Translations under genes and position numbers: made by a program
NCBI GenBank assembly: GCA_006969385.1
Contig: CP030884.1
Coordinates: 4,272,249-4,336,248, forward strand
Origin: Planctomycetaceae bacterium
Lineage (GTDB): Bacteria > Planctomycetota > Phycisphaerae > UBA1845 > UTPLA1
Direction: 5' to 3'
Length of the DNA: 64,000 nucleotides
The notes under the pieces: model-generated
What the model saw: the letters and a program-made list of their open reading frames with translations, nothing else
Database searches by the model: none
Told to the model about the DNA's origin: nothing
Shown: one piece after another, positions 35,990-44,555 of the stretch
Numbering within the stretch: position 1 is the stretch's first letter
Layout of the letters: each line of letters opens with the position of its first letter

Positions 35990-38119
35990 ATGGACACCCT
36001 TCTCATCGCTCTCGGCGCGCTGGTACTGTACCTCATCGCCTACCACACCTACGGTCGTTGGCTCGCGCGCAAGTTGTTCAAGCTCGATGCCAACGCAACC
36101 GTGCCCTCGCGCGAGTTGGCCGATGGGCACGACTATGTGCCGACAAAAAAAGAAATCATCTTCGGCCATCATTTCACTAGCATCGCCGGCACCGGTCCGA
36201 TCGTGGGGCCGGCGCTGGCCGTGATTTGGGGCTGGGTGCCGGCGCTGATTTGGGTGCTGGTCGGCAGCATCTTCATCGGAGCGGTGCACGACTTCGGCGC
36301 GTTGATCGTCTCGATGCGTAATCGCGGTCAAACCATCGGTGAAGTCGCCGGTCGCCTGATTAACCCGCGCGTGAAGATTCTCTTTTTGTTGATTCTGTTT
36401 TTGGCGCTGACGATCGTCTTGGCGATCTTCGGCTTGGTGATCGCGTCAATCTTCGCGCTCTACCCGGCGGCCGTCTTGAGCGTTTGGTTGGAAATCCCGC
36501 TGGCATTGATCATGGGCTGGCTGGTCTATCGCAAAGGTAAGTCACCGCACGCCCCCGCCGTCATCGCTTTGCTGTTGATGATGGCCGCCATCGTGTTGGC
36601 CGTGTACGTGCCGGCATTTCAATTGGCGTTGCAACCCTTCGATCTCGCGCTGGGCGGTAACACGTTCACGATTTCGCCCGTCGTCATGTGGACGCTGATC
36701 TTGTTCGTTTATTGCTACATCGCTTCGACCATGCCGGTCTGGCGTTTGTTGCAACCGCGCGATTACATCAATAGCCATCAATTGGTGCTGTGCTTAGCGT
36801 TGATCGTCTTCGGCATCGGCGCGGCGACGTTCTTTCACGAGGGCGGTGCCCCCATCGTCGCGCCAGCCGTGCAAACAAACCCCGCCGGCGCACCGCCCAT
36901 CATGCCGTTCCTGTTCGTCACCATCGCCTGTGGTGCCATCAGCGGTTTCCACTGCCTCGTCAGCAGCGGCACCAGCAGCAAACAAATCGCCTGCGAAACC
37001 GATGCGCAGTTCGTGGGCTACGGTTCGATGCTGACGGAAGGGTTTCTGGCGGTGTTGGTGATTCTGGCTTGTTGTGCGGGGTTGGGGTTGGGCGTCAATT
37101 TTAGAGCAGTCGGCAATCCTGGCCTGATGTCGGCCTACCAACTTGGCCACAAAGAAATCCCCGAGCCAATTAATGGTCTCGTAACAGTATGGCATCCGGT
37201 GTTACCAAATATGCTCGATCAATATTCAGCGACTGCGGAAGGCGGAATTAAGTTTAAGAACCCAGATGTCGACAGTGTAAACGTGAGACTCGATACGCGG
37301 CAGTCAAGGTATGATACTAGCCCCTTACCAGTGGATTTGAGTGTTAACGACTCGGTCATGTTTAACGAATCAAAATTAACCTATCTTGGTGATTTGGCAT
37401 TTAGTTTGGAGGGCAAATTCGCGTGGCAAACCCGGTATCACTCCTGGTCCGCCAGCAGCGGTCTCGCGCCCAAGGTCGGGGCCTTCGTCGATGGCGCGGG
37501 TAACTTCGTCGCGGCGCTGGGCATTCCGCGGCCGGTGGCCATTGCTATTATGGCGGTGCTGGTCGCATCGTTCGCGGCCACTACGCTGGATACCGCCACG
37601 CGCTTGCAGCGCTACGTGATACAAGAACTCGCGACGACGGTGCGCGTGCAACCGTTGACGACCAAGCATGGCGCGACGGCGTTTGCGTTGGTCACGGCCG
37701 CGGTCGTGGCCGCCGTGCCGCCACCGGGCATGACGTGGGCGACGGGCATGGGCAAAGGCGGCCTAACGCTCTGGCCCGTCTTCGGCGCGACGAATCAATT
37801 GCTGGCGGGTTTGGCGTTTCTCGTGATCGCCTTCTACCTCGCCCGCCGCAAGCTGCCAACGTGGTTTATCATCGGCCCGGCTATTCTGATGTTGGGCGTG
37901 CCGCTATGGGCGATGACCTACGAACTCGGCCTCGGCAAGGAAGGCGGCGGCTGGATCGCGAAAGGTCAATGGCATCTCGTCGCCACGGCCATCGTGATTC
38001 TGATCTTACAAATCTGGATGATCGCCGAAGCCCTGCGGCTGTGGCCGCGTATTAAGGGCGTATTGGAAGCGGAGCTGCCGCCGGTGCGCAGGGGGTTTGA
38101 AGTGGTGGTGGAAGAATGA
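35990..38119 (+). CDS. cstA: Carbon starvation protein CstA (peptide/pyruvate transporter)
   Basis: 709 aa from ATG 35990. The open frame upstream is repeat DNA. Many membrane segments are visible, starting LLIALGALVLYLIAYHTYGR, with GTGPIVGPALAVIWGW and FHCLVSSGTSSKQIACE as family signatures. CstA imports peptides or pyruvate under carbon limitation. A long hydrophilic insert of about 115 residues (about 370-485) separates two membrane segments. Its DNA (37100-37440) is AT-richer and uses other codons than the flanks. The leader contains a palindromic array that could influence translation. Confidence 0.93.
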   Translation: MDTLLIALGALVLYLIAYHTYGRWLARKLFKLDANATVPSRELADGHDYVPTKKEIIFGHHFTSIAGTGPIVGPALAVIWGWVPALIWVLVGSIFIGAVHDFGALIVSMRNRGQTIGEVAGRLINPRVKILFLLILFLALTIVLAIFGLVIASIFALYPAAVLSVWLEIPLALIMGWLVYRKGKSPHAPAVIALLLMMAAIVLAVYVPAFQLALQPFDLALGGNTFTISPVVMWTLILFVYCYIASTMPVWRLLQPRDYINSHQLVLCLALIVFGIGAATFFHEGGAPIVAPAVQTNPAGAPPIMPFLFVTIACGAISGFHCLVSSGTSSKQIACETDAQFVGYGSMLTEGFLAVLVILACCAGLGLGVNFRAVGNPGLMSAYQLGHKEIPEPINGLVTVWHPVLPNMLDQYSATAEGGIKFKNPDVDSVNVRLDTRQSRYDTSPLPVDLSVNDSVMFNESKLTYLGDLAFSLEGKFAWQTRYHSWSASSGLAPKVGAFVDGAGNFVAALGIPRPVAIAIMAVLVASFAATTLDTATRLQRYVIQELATTVRVQPLTTKHGATAFALVTAAVVAAVPPPGMTWATGMGKGGLTLWPVFGATNQLLAGLAFLVIAFYLARRKLPTWFIIGPAILMLGVPLWAMTYELGLGKEGGGWIAKGQWHLVATAIVILILQIWMIAEALRLWPRIKGVLEAELPPVRRGFEVVVEE

Positions 38120-38144
38120 GCGATCTGTGTTGCTTGCAACACGT

Positions 38145-38168
38145 CAGAGCCGCGGCCTGTGGCCGCAT
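38145..38168. repeat. REP family B, left copy
   Basis: CAGAGCCGCGGCC, TG, GGCCGCAT is a hairpin (GCGGCC / GGCCGC) 26 bases after the cstA stop. It is preceded at 38127-38142 by another short perfect hairpin (GTGTTG / CAACAC). It is inverted with respect to the two right copies. Confidence 0.8.
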
Positions 38169-38202
38169 GAACGCCGCGCGCGATGCGTGTTCGCGTGATA
38201 GA

Positions 38203-38685
38203 TCATCCCTTCGTCGCACGTTGCCGCTCGATATAACCATACGCCGTGCGGAGATACGGCTTCTTCCAAACGTACTTGACGCTCCCGCCGACAGCCCACC
38301 AGCGCGGGCGCGATTCGTCGGGCCAACGCGCCGTTAGTTCTTGCCCCAGCCATGTCTTCAACCATTTGCGAATATCTCTCCCAGGGCGATCAGATGACAG
38401 CAGCACGTGCACATGATCGGGCTGAGTGGCGCAGATGTGGTATTCCCAGCCGCCTCGCTGGCAGATCGACGGCATCGTCGATTCTATGAATTGGCGTTGA
38501 GAATCGGTCAATACGACGGGCGCGGCGATCATCGAATCGCGCTCGAACTTTTGCTTCCACGGATCGTTCTCGACAATCGGCGTTCCGTATTGGTTGAAAT
38601 GACGCTCGACGGTCCCGCGCGGATCTCCATGCAAGCGCGTGCCGTAAGTGCCAAACGTGATGTGGTAAGCGAGGGGGAATTCCAT
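38203..38685 (-). CDS. RAYT-like transposase 2, divergent family
   Basis: 160 aa with a Y1-transposase fold. It starts MEFPLAYHITFGTYGTRLHG, has the HUH motif in ATQPDHVHVLLSSDRPGRDI (H-V-H), and ends YLRTAYGYIERQRATKG. It shares little with RAYT gene 1, so it represents another subfamily. It is bracketed by its own REP family B, with one copy on the left and two inverted copies on the right. Family A hairpins do not occur beside it. The protein is short but apparently intact. Confidence 0.8.
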   Translation of the reverse strand: MEFPLAYHITFGTYGTRLHGDPRGTVERHFNQYGTPIVENDPWKQKFERDSMIAAPVVLTDSQRQFIESTMPSICQRGGWEYHICATQPDHVHVLLSSDRPGRDIRKWLKTWLGQELTARWPDESRPRWWAVGGSVKYVWKKPYLRTAYGYIERQRATKG

Positions 38686-38740
38686 GATTGCCGCGAAATT
38701 GTATTAATTCGCATGAGATTGTGAATCGGTGCGTGATTGA

Positions 38741-38843
38741 CATGCGGCCACAAGCCGCGGCTCTGAACGGAGCTGGCAAAATGCCCGATTCACTCCGAGG
38801 CGAAACGCCCGAATTATTCATGCGGCCACAGGCCGCGGCTCTG
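38741..38843. repeat. REP family B, two right copies
   Basis: Copies at 38741-38765 and 38819-38843 read CATGCGGCCACA then (A/G)GCCGCGGCTCTG, reverse-complementary to the left copy. Together they place RAYT gene 2 between inverted REPs. Confidence 0.82.
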
Positions 38844-38911
38844 CCAGCCTCTTCATTTCTTTCAATATTTATGAAAAACTTTCACACTTTCTAGCGCTCG
38901 CCGCTATATTC

Positions 38912-38931
38912 CTTTCAGAGATTATTGAAAG
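38912..38931. promoter_or_regulatory. Candidate operator upstream of the GbsR-type regulator
   Basis: CTTTCA (38912-38917) and TGAAAG (38926-38931) form an inverted repeat with an 8-base gap, 35 bases before the start codon. TTTCA and TGAAA half-sites also occur at 38860-38880. The position suits autoregulation, but the call is based on symmetry alone. Confidence 0.35.
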
Positions 38932-38966
38932 AAACAGTTGCACCACCTATCACAGGAGACCGCAAC

Positions 38967-39545
38967 ATGGTTGATAAGACGCCGACTGCCGACATTCCAT
39001 CCTTGCCGACGCCGCTCGAACAGTCGAAGGCGCAGTTCATCCGCCGCTGGGGTGAGATGGGCGGCTATTGGGGCATCAACAGAACGATGGCCGAGATTCA
39101 CGCCCTGCTGTTCGTCTCGACCGAGCCGATTTGCACCGACGACGTGATGGCTAAGCTGATGATCTCACGAGGCAACGCGTCGATGAACCTGAGGTCGCTC
39201 GTCGATTGGGGGCTCATCGAACGCATTCATCTTCGTGGTGACCGTAAGGAATACTTTGTCTGTCGCACCGACGTGTGGGAGATGTTTGAGACCATTGTGC
39301 GCCAGCGCCGTCGCCGCGAAGTCGAACCGATCGTGGAAACGATCGAGCACTGCAAGGCGATGGTCGATGACATCCAACCGAAAGCCGCGGATGCCGACGC
39401 GGAGGACGTGCAGGTGTACAAGCAGCGTCTCGACGAGATGCACAAGTTTCTCGATTCGTTCGGCACCATCGTCGATTTAATGGTCAAACTCGGCCCGGGC
39501 AGCTTGCAACGGCTTAGCGGCATGATGACGAAGCTGGTGAAGTGA
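38967..39545 (+). CDS. GbsR/MarR-type transcriptional regulator
   Basis: 192 aa from ATG 38967 with CAGGAGA upstream. An in-frame start 14 codons earlier lacks such a site. The winged HTH (RTMAEIHALLFVSTEPICTD, LMISRGNASMNLRSLVDWGL, DRKEYFV) is of the GbsR group. The C-terminal half is a long helical dimerisation segment (RRREVEPIVETIEHCK to the end). Targets are unknown. A palindrome lies just upstream. Confidence 0.88.
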   Translation: MVDKTPTADIPSLPTPLEQSKAQFIRRWGEMGGYWGINRTMAEIHALLFVSTEPICTDDVMAKLMISRGNASMNLRSLVDWGLIERIHLRGDRKEYFVCRTDVWEMFETIVRQRRRREVEPIVETIEHCKAMVDDIQPKAADADAEDVQVYKQRLDEMHKFLDSFGTIVDLMVKLGPGSLQRLSGMMTKLVK

Positions 39546-39690
39546 GCCGAGAAAAAGGCGGCGCGGTCGCGCTGTTGATTAGCGGAAACAAGCGATTGCG
39601 TTTGGAGGCGTGGGATTAGAATGCCGTTGTAATGGCTTGCTTCTCAGAGCGCCATTATGCAGCGTACAAACGCAGGGTGTGTGATTCGTC

Positions 39691-39713
39691 GCCGCGGGGA
39701 CGCGGCGGCTCTG
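39691..39713. repeat. Degenerate REP family B-like hairpin
   Basis: GCCGCGGGGACGCGGC followed by GGCTCTG. The tail CGGCTCTG and the hairpin pattern match family B, but the inner stem is changed. The 266 bases 39546-39812 hold nothing else convincing. Confidence 0.45.
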
Positions 39714-39812
39714 AACATTGCTCATTGCGGTTCCGAATTCACTGCGATTCTGAAAGTTGTTACTCGCAATTCGTGCGTGGGACGTCGCTTCGTTCGGAAT
39801 CTCCGCTGCTCA

Positions 39813-39986
39813 TCACGCTTCGGCTTCCAACTCTTCACCAACGATCTTAGCCTTGACTTCACCACCACCGACGAGTCTCAGTTCCATCGTCTTGCCGGTG
39901 CGCGAGCAGGTCATGTGAATAATGGTTTCAGGCATATCGAGCACGTGTGATTCGTTACAGGCCGGGCAGGTAAATCGAACTTGCAT
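39813..39986 (-). CDS. Small zinc-ribbon-like protein, 57 aa
   Basis: From ATG 39986, with GGAG 10 bases upstream, the product is 57 aa and begins MQVRFTCPACNESHVLDMP. It has CPAC and a third Cys in IHMTCSRTG, so a fourth ligand may be His or Asp. The rest is a beta-rich tail (MELRLVGGGEVKAKIV). It may bind zinc or RNA or DNA. No family is recognised. The 39 upstream in-frame codons look non-coding. Confidence 0.6.
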   Translation of the reverse strand: MQVRFTCPACNESHVLDMPETIIHMTCSRTGKTMELRLVGGGEVKAKIVGEELEAEA

Positions 39987-40146
39987 CGCGGAATATCTCC
40001 AAGCTTTTGAGGGCGTCAGCGATACCAATAACCGACATCGCATGTGGACCATTTTTCCTACGGGGACTATCATCCGCCGCGCCGTGAAAATGTCCAATCG
40101 CACCGCGCGTTAGCGGCCCTTTTTTCTCACGAGGAGAGCTTCGGAT

Positions 40147-41190
40147 ATGTCCGACGCCAACGACAGCACCAACCCGACACCTACCGAATCTTCGGACTCC
40201 AACGCCGAGGGCAATTTCCTGACCCGCGTATTCGTCACCGGCGGCACCGGTTTTGTCGGTCGCTACGTGGTGCGCGAACTGGTCGCGCGGGGCCACAAGC
40301 CGGTCTGTTTGGTCCGCGACGTCAGCAAGTTTCGCAGCGTCTTCCCGGAATTGCCGGCGGATCGATACGAGTTAGTGCCCGGCGGCATGTTTGACGACGA
40401 GGCACTCGCCCAAGGCATCAACGGTGCCGAAGCCGTGATTCATCTCGTAGGTATCATCGTCGAGGACGCCGTCAACGGTCAGACCTTCGAGCGCATCCAC
40501 TTCGAAGGTGCCAAACGCGTAATCGATGCCACCATCAAAGCGGGCGTGAAGCGTTACGTGCATATGTCGGCCCTGGGCACGCGCGCAAATGCCATCAGCG
40601 AGTATCACAAAACCAAGTGGGCGGCGGAAACGTATCTGCGCGATACCGACCTCGATCATACGATTTTCCGACCGAGCATCATCCACGGACCCGACGGCGA
40701 GTTTATGCAGATGATGAAGACGTTTGTCTGTGAAGCGGCGGTTCCGGCGTTTGGCTTCTTACCTTCGCCGTTCCCAGTTATTCCATATTTCGGTGATGGT
40801 GAAAATAAGCTGCAACCGGTGTCGGTACGCGATGTGGCTCACTGTTTCGTCGCAGCGCTAAGCATGCCGGAAACGATCGGTCAGGTATACGATCTCGGCG
40901 GACCCGAACCGTATAGCTGGAAACAACTGTACAGCACGGCGAAAGAACTGATCCCCGGTGCCAAACAGTGGAAGCCGATGGTCAGCACGCCGGTACCCGT
41001 CGCAAAACTCTTGGCCCGCACGATGATGAAGTTGCCGGTGTTGCCGAAGCAACTGCGCTTTAACGTGGGGCAAGTGCAGATGTCGCAGGAAGATTCCGTA
41101 TGCGATACGAAGCCGGTGGAAGAAACGTTTGGGATACAGTTGCGCGATTTCCGTGAAGAATTAAAGGTGTATGGCGGGGAGATCGCGTGA
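40147..41190 (+). CDS. NAD(P)-binding atypical SDR, NDUFA9-like
   Basis: 347 aa. After a polar 24-residue head comes the Rossmann motif VFVTGGTGFVGRYVVRELV, and VIHLVGIIVEDAVNGQTFER follows. YHMSALGT-type and SEYHKTKWAAE stretches replace the classical Tyr-x3-Lys by the atypical SDR pattern (SALG, YHKTK). NDUFA9-like proteins are complex I accessory or sugar-epimerase-like enzymes. The substrate is not known. GAGGAG precedes the start. Confidence 0.85.
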   Translation: MSDANDSTNPTPTESSDSNAEGNFLTRVFVTGGTGFVGRYVVRELVARGHKPVCLVRDVSKFRSVFPELPADRYELVPGGMFDDEALAQGINGAEAVIHLVGIIVEDAVNGQTFERIHFEGAKRVIDATIKAGVKRYVHMSALGTRANAISEYHKTKWAAETYLRDTDLDHTIFRPSIIHGPDGEFMQMMKTFVCEAAVPAFGFLPSPFPVIPYFGDGENKLQPVSVRDVAHCFVAALSMPETIGQVYDLGGPEPYSWKQLYSTAKELIPGAKQWKPMVSTPVPVAKLLARTMMKLPVLPKQLRFNVGQVQMSQEDSVCDTKPVEETFGIQLRDFREELKVYGGEIA

Positions 41191-41206
41191 CCCAACGATC
41201 CGTGTC

Positions 41207-41235
41207 GTCCCCCAGCCCCAGAGGGGCAGGGGCAC
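41207..41235. repeat. Solitary REP family A copy
   Basis: GTCCCCCAGCCCC then AGAGGGGCAGGGGCAC. Same orientation as the right pair near RAYT 1. It starts 17 bases after the SDR gene stop and lies just before a gene remnant. Confidence 0.85.
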
Positions 41236-41254
41236 GCGGCGTTCACGCAGCCCC

Positions 41255-41380
41255 TACGAGGAAGAAAAGCGCGCTGAGATCGAATACGAAGCACAAAGAA
41301 AACTCGGTAACGGCAAGGATTTCAAATTCCAACTGCCCGGTATCGATCACGCGTTCGGCGACCACCAGCCCTTAAAATGA
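41255..41380 (+). pseudogene. Probable C-terminal remnant of a small gene
   Basis: In frame and ending with TGA 41378-41380 there are about 41 codons (YEEEKRAEIEYEAQRKLGNG, then KDFKFQLPGIDHAFGDHQPL and K) with the codon pattern of real genes here. No start codon or ribosome-binding site precedes them. The frame runs back into REP A and the SDR 3' end. The most economical view is a decapitated gene whose head was lost at the REP. A short real peptide cannot be excluded. Confidence 0.35.
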
Positions 41381-41392
41381 AAGCAAATTCCC

Positions 41393-41857
41393 ATGGATGA
41401 TATCAACTTCTTACTCGTCGCCATTCGTTGGGTGCACATCTTCGCCGCCATCGCCGCCGGGGGTGGTGGGCTATTCATGCTCGTTGCGTTGCATCCGGCG
41501 GCGCAGCAGCTCGACGAGGCCACGCGCGACGGGTTCCTTGCCAAGGTACGCAGCGCCTTCACCAAGGTCGTCATTCTCTCGATCGTCGGCTTGCTCGCGT
41601 CGGGCTTCTACAACTATCTTGCCGTTACCCGTCATCAGCACGACGGCCAAGCCCTCTATCACGCCCTAATGGGCACCAAAATCCTGCTCGCATTCGGCGT
41701 CTTTTTTCTCTCGAGCGCGCTGGCCGGGCGCAGCAAGGCATTCGAAAAACTCCGAGCCAACGCAGGGCTTTGGTTGAAAGTCAACGTGTTTTTGGTAGCT
41801 GTGATCGTGCTGTTGGGTGCGATCCTACGAGCCATGCCGCAAGTTGCGGCCAGCTAG
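41393..41857 (+). CDS. Four-helix membrane protein (CopD-like)
   Basis: 154 aa with four hydrophobic helices: FLLVAIRWVHIFAAIAAGGG, TKVVILSIVGLLASGFYNYL, ALMGTKILLAFGVFFLSSAL and LKVNVFLVAVIVLLGAIL. His in WVHIF, and others, recall CopD and DUF-type heme or copper membrane proteins. The family assignment is tentative. It starts 13 bases after a gene remnant and is followed by a tRNA gene on the opposite strand. Confidence 0.7.
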   Translation: MDDINFLLVAIRWVHIFAAIAAGGGGLFMLVALHPAAQQLDEATRDGFLAKVRSAFTKVVILSIVGLLASGFYNYLAVTRHQHDGQALYHALMGTKILLAFGVFFLSSALAGRSKAFEKLRANAGLWLKVNVFLVAVIVLLGAILRAMPQVAAS

Positions 41858-41886
41858 CGGATGCTCAATAGAAAAGAGAAGTGAAC

Positions 41887-41972
<86 letters not shown>

Positions 41973-42444
41973 GTTGGGGGCTGCGAAGCGCTGTAAATTA
42001 CTACGCACCGCCCGCATCGTCAACGCGTTCACCGGGACCACAAAAATTTGCATTCGGGTATCAATCGGTCGGTCGCGAGGAACATCGCCGCCCCTGCAGG
42101 TCATATTGTCTTTTCCGTACCGGCGAGTCGTCGATGCTCCCCCAATCAATGGCACGACCAAAACCTGAGCAGGCAGTTGAATGACATGAAGAGCCAATCC
42201 ACCGAAGGCCGAATTGGCATTGCATACTATGTGGCGATTGGCTGCCGTAAAACGATGGCGCGAGCAATCAGTCGCTGGTTTGCCGCGATGCAAGATATAT
42301 TTGATTCGGTGACTCTCCAACCATCACAATTCGTCGCGCTTCGACCGTGAACCCTTTGCTCGCTCCATAACGAATGCGAACATTCCGTCTTGCGAGTATC
42401 ATTCGTAACGCAACGTGACGCCCGAATAAAATTACTCGAACCCT
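41973..42444. other. Intergenic region between tRNA-Leu and the RlmI-like gene
   Basis: 472 bases with no frame of convincing codon use. Frames on either strand lack ribosome-binding sites and partly run into the tRNA. It should contain the promoters of tRNA-Leu (minus) and of the methyltransferase (plus). No further structure was found. Confidence 0.5.
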
Positions 42445-43698
42445 ATGCACGACGCCCCCAAATCTCGTCGCCCTGCGGAAAAATCCGGCCCTCCGAAGAA
42501 CGCGCAATCGCCTTGGGTTTCGTTGCGCAGCGGCACCAATCATCCGTTCATTTTCAAGCGGATGATCCGCACCGTCGATCCGGCGGCCAAATCGGGCGAG
42601 GTCGTCAACATTTACGACAAGTTCGGGCACCTGCTAGGTCGCGGGCTTTACAACCCGGGATCGAATATCGCGTTGCGCGTGCTCAGCCATGGCGATGCAC
42701 CCATCGATGAAAGCTTCTGGCGTGACGGCATCGATCGCGCCGTGGCGTTGCGTGAATCGCTTGGCCTCAACAACTTGACCGACGCGTATCGATTGGTGCA
42801 CGCCGAAGGTGACGGCCTGAGCGGCTTGATTGTCGAACGCTATGGCCCTGCGCTGGTGGTCGAACTCTTTTCGCTCGGTATGTACAAACGCGTGCACCAA
42901 CTGGTTGACTTGATAAAGCAACGGTTGGGCCCAGCCAGCAGTCTCGAACGACCCGATGACACGTTTGACGACTGGCGGGTGATCGTTCGCGCGGATGAGA
43001 AAATTCAACGGCTAGAAGGCTTCAAACTGCCTGCTGTGCATGAGGCCGACGATCAGTCCGTCATCATTCGCGAGCACGGTCTGCGCTATCGCGTCGACAT
43101 GACGGGCGGCCATAAGACCGGCTTCTTTTGCGATCAGCGCGACAACCGCTTGCGGCTGGCCCAACTTTGCAAAGGCGCGCGGGTATTGGATTTGTGCTGC
43201 TATACCGGCGGATTTGGGATGTGCGCGAAGGCGCTGGGCGATGCGGCGGAAGTTACCAGCGTCGATCTCGATGAGAATGCGTTGGCGCTCGCAACGAAAA
43301 ACGCCAACTTAAACAATCTGCGCATCAAACATGCCCATGCCGACGCGTTTATCTATCTGCGGCAAATGCTTGACGCGGGCAAACAGTTCGATGTCGTGGT
43401 ATGCGATCCGCCCAAGTTCGCTTTATCGCGCACAGGTGTCGACGAGGCGTCGCGCAAGTACAACGATCTGAACACGCTCGCCTGTCGCGTGGTAAAGCCG
43501 GGCGGTATCTTGCTCACGTGTAGTTGCAGCGGCCTGATTTATCCGAACCGCTTCGCCGACATCATCAAGGCCGCCGCCTTTCGCGCCGAACGACGGTTAC
43601 AATTCTTCGATCGTTCGGGGGCAGCGCCCGATCATCCGGTGATGGCCAACTGTCCCGAATCGGAATATCTCAAGGCGCTATGGTGCCGGGTTCTTTAA
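42445..43698 (+). CDS. RlmI-like 23S rRNA m5C methyltransferase
   Basis: 417 aa. A PUA-like N-terminal region (about 25-95, VVNIYDKFGHLLGRGLYN) precedes a linker domain (RLVHAEGDGLSGLIVERYG) and the methyltransferase core (GFFCDQRDNRLRLAQL, VLDLCCYTGGFGMCA, SVDLDENALAL, VVCDPPKFALSR). The catalytic Cys is expected in SCSGLIYP. It fits RlmI, which methylates C1962, although eukaryote-like relatives exist. The 4-base overlap at the 3' end is convergent with the amidotransferase gene. Confidence 0.9.
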   Translation: MHDAPKSRRPAEKSGPPKNAQSPWVSLRSGTNHPFIFKRMIRTVDPAAKSGEVVNIYDKFGHLLGRGLYNPGSNIALRVLSHGDAPIDESFWRDGIDRAVALRESLGLNNLTDAYRLVHAEGDGLSGLIVERYGPALVVELFSLGMYKRVHQLVDLIKQRLGPASSLERPDDTFDDWRVIVRADEKIQRLEGFKLPAVHEADDQSVIIREHGLRYRVDMTGGHKTGFFCDQRDNRLRLAQLCKGARVLDLCCYTGGFGMCAKALGDAAEVTSVDLDENALALATKNANLNNLRIKHAHADAFIYLRQMLDAGKQFDVVVCDPPKFALSRTGVDEASRKYNDLNTLACRVVKPGGILLTCSCSGLIYPNRFADIIKAAAFRAERRLQFFDRSGAAPDHPVMANCPESEYLKALWCRVL

Positions 43699-44297
43699 CC
43701 TGATGCTGCTGCGATGCTCCACTCCCGCGCGATGCGCAAAAAGTTCTCCAACAAGCGCGGCCCGGCTGTCGTCATGAAAGACTCGGGATGAAATTGCATG
43801 CCAAACGTCGGATAAGTTCGATGGGCCAACCCCATACAAATACCATCGTCGGTCCAAGCGGTGACGTTAAAATCCGCTAGAGTTTTGGCGTCGGTCACCA
43901 CCAGCGAGTGGTAGCGCATTACCTCTATCGGCGTTTCCATTCCCGCGAAGATGTCGGTGCCCGTGTGATGCACCAGACTCGTCTTACCGTGCATCGCCGC
44001 TGGTGCACGACCGACTGTCGCACCAAATACCTCGGCAATACACTGATGGCCCAAACACACGCCAAGAATGGGAATACGACCGTGGAATTGTTTTATGACA
44101 GCGTTGCTGATTCCGGCGTCAGCGGGCGTGCAAGGGCCCGGTGAAATCACTAGCGCGAACACCTCAGAATCGTCGATTTGTTCGACGGCGATCTCGTCAT
44201 TGCGGACGACATGCAAATCGATCTCGGCATCCAAAGCACCAATGGCTTGCACCAGATTGAATGTGAACGAGTCGTAGTTATCGATGAGTAACAGCAT
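43695..44297 (-). CDS. Glutamine amidotransferase of anthranilate / aminodeoxychorismate synthase (TrpG/PabA)
   Basis: 200 aa. Class I amidotransferase with the start LLIDNYDSFTFNLVQ, ISPGPCTPADAG, the nucleophile Cys in GVCLGHQCIAEVFGA and the His-Glu of GMQFHPESFMT. It supplies ammonia for the chorismate-using partner (TrpE or PabB). That partner is not adjacent, so trpG and pabA cannot be told apart, and a dual-use subunit is possible. Confidence 0.93.
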   Translation of the reverse strand: MLLLIDNYDSFTFNLVQAIGALDAEIDLHVVRNDEIAVEQIDDSEVFALVISPGPCTPADAGISNAVIKQFHGRIPILGVCLGHQCIAEVFGATVGRAPAAMHGKTSLVHHTGTDIFAGMETPIEVMRYHSLVVTDAKTLADFNVTAWTDDGICMGLAHRTYPTFGMQFHPESFMTTAGPRLLENFLRIAREWSIAAASG

Positions 44298-44555
44298 AAC
44301 CCGCGGTGTATTTCAAACGTTGGCAGTTGTTCCAAATGTGAGTTTCACAGGTCGCACGGCTTCATCTTAGCCAACAGGCGCACTTTCGTCGCACACGCGA
44401 CGCGAGCCTCGGAGATTGCCGCTGTTACCCGCGAAACCGCGTTTACCCTAACTGCCATCGAAATTAGAATGTTGTAAAGATTTCGCGCTGCCCGACCAGC
44501 CGTGTTGGTTGCTCGATGTTGCACGCGACCGGGTTTTTTAAGGTCACTGTCACGC

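Noticed and set aside
38127-38142. Terminator after cstA
   Set aside because: The GTGTTG/CAACAC hairpin is perfect but has no T-run, and the next element is a REP.
43695-44297. Naming the amidotransferase trpG
   Set aside because: The TrpE or PabB partner is not adjacent and the sequence does not separate the two roles.
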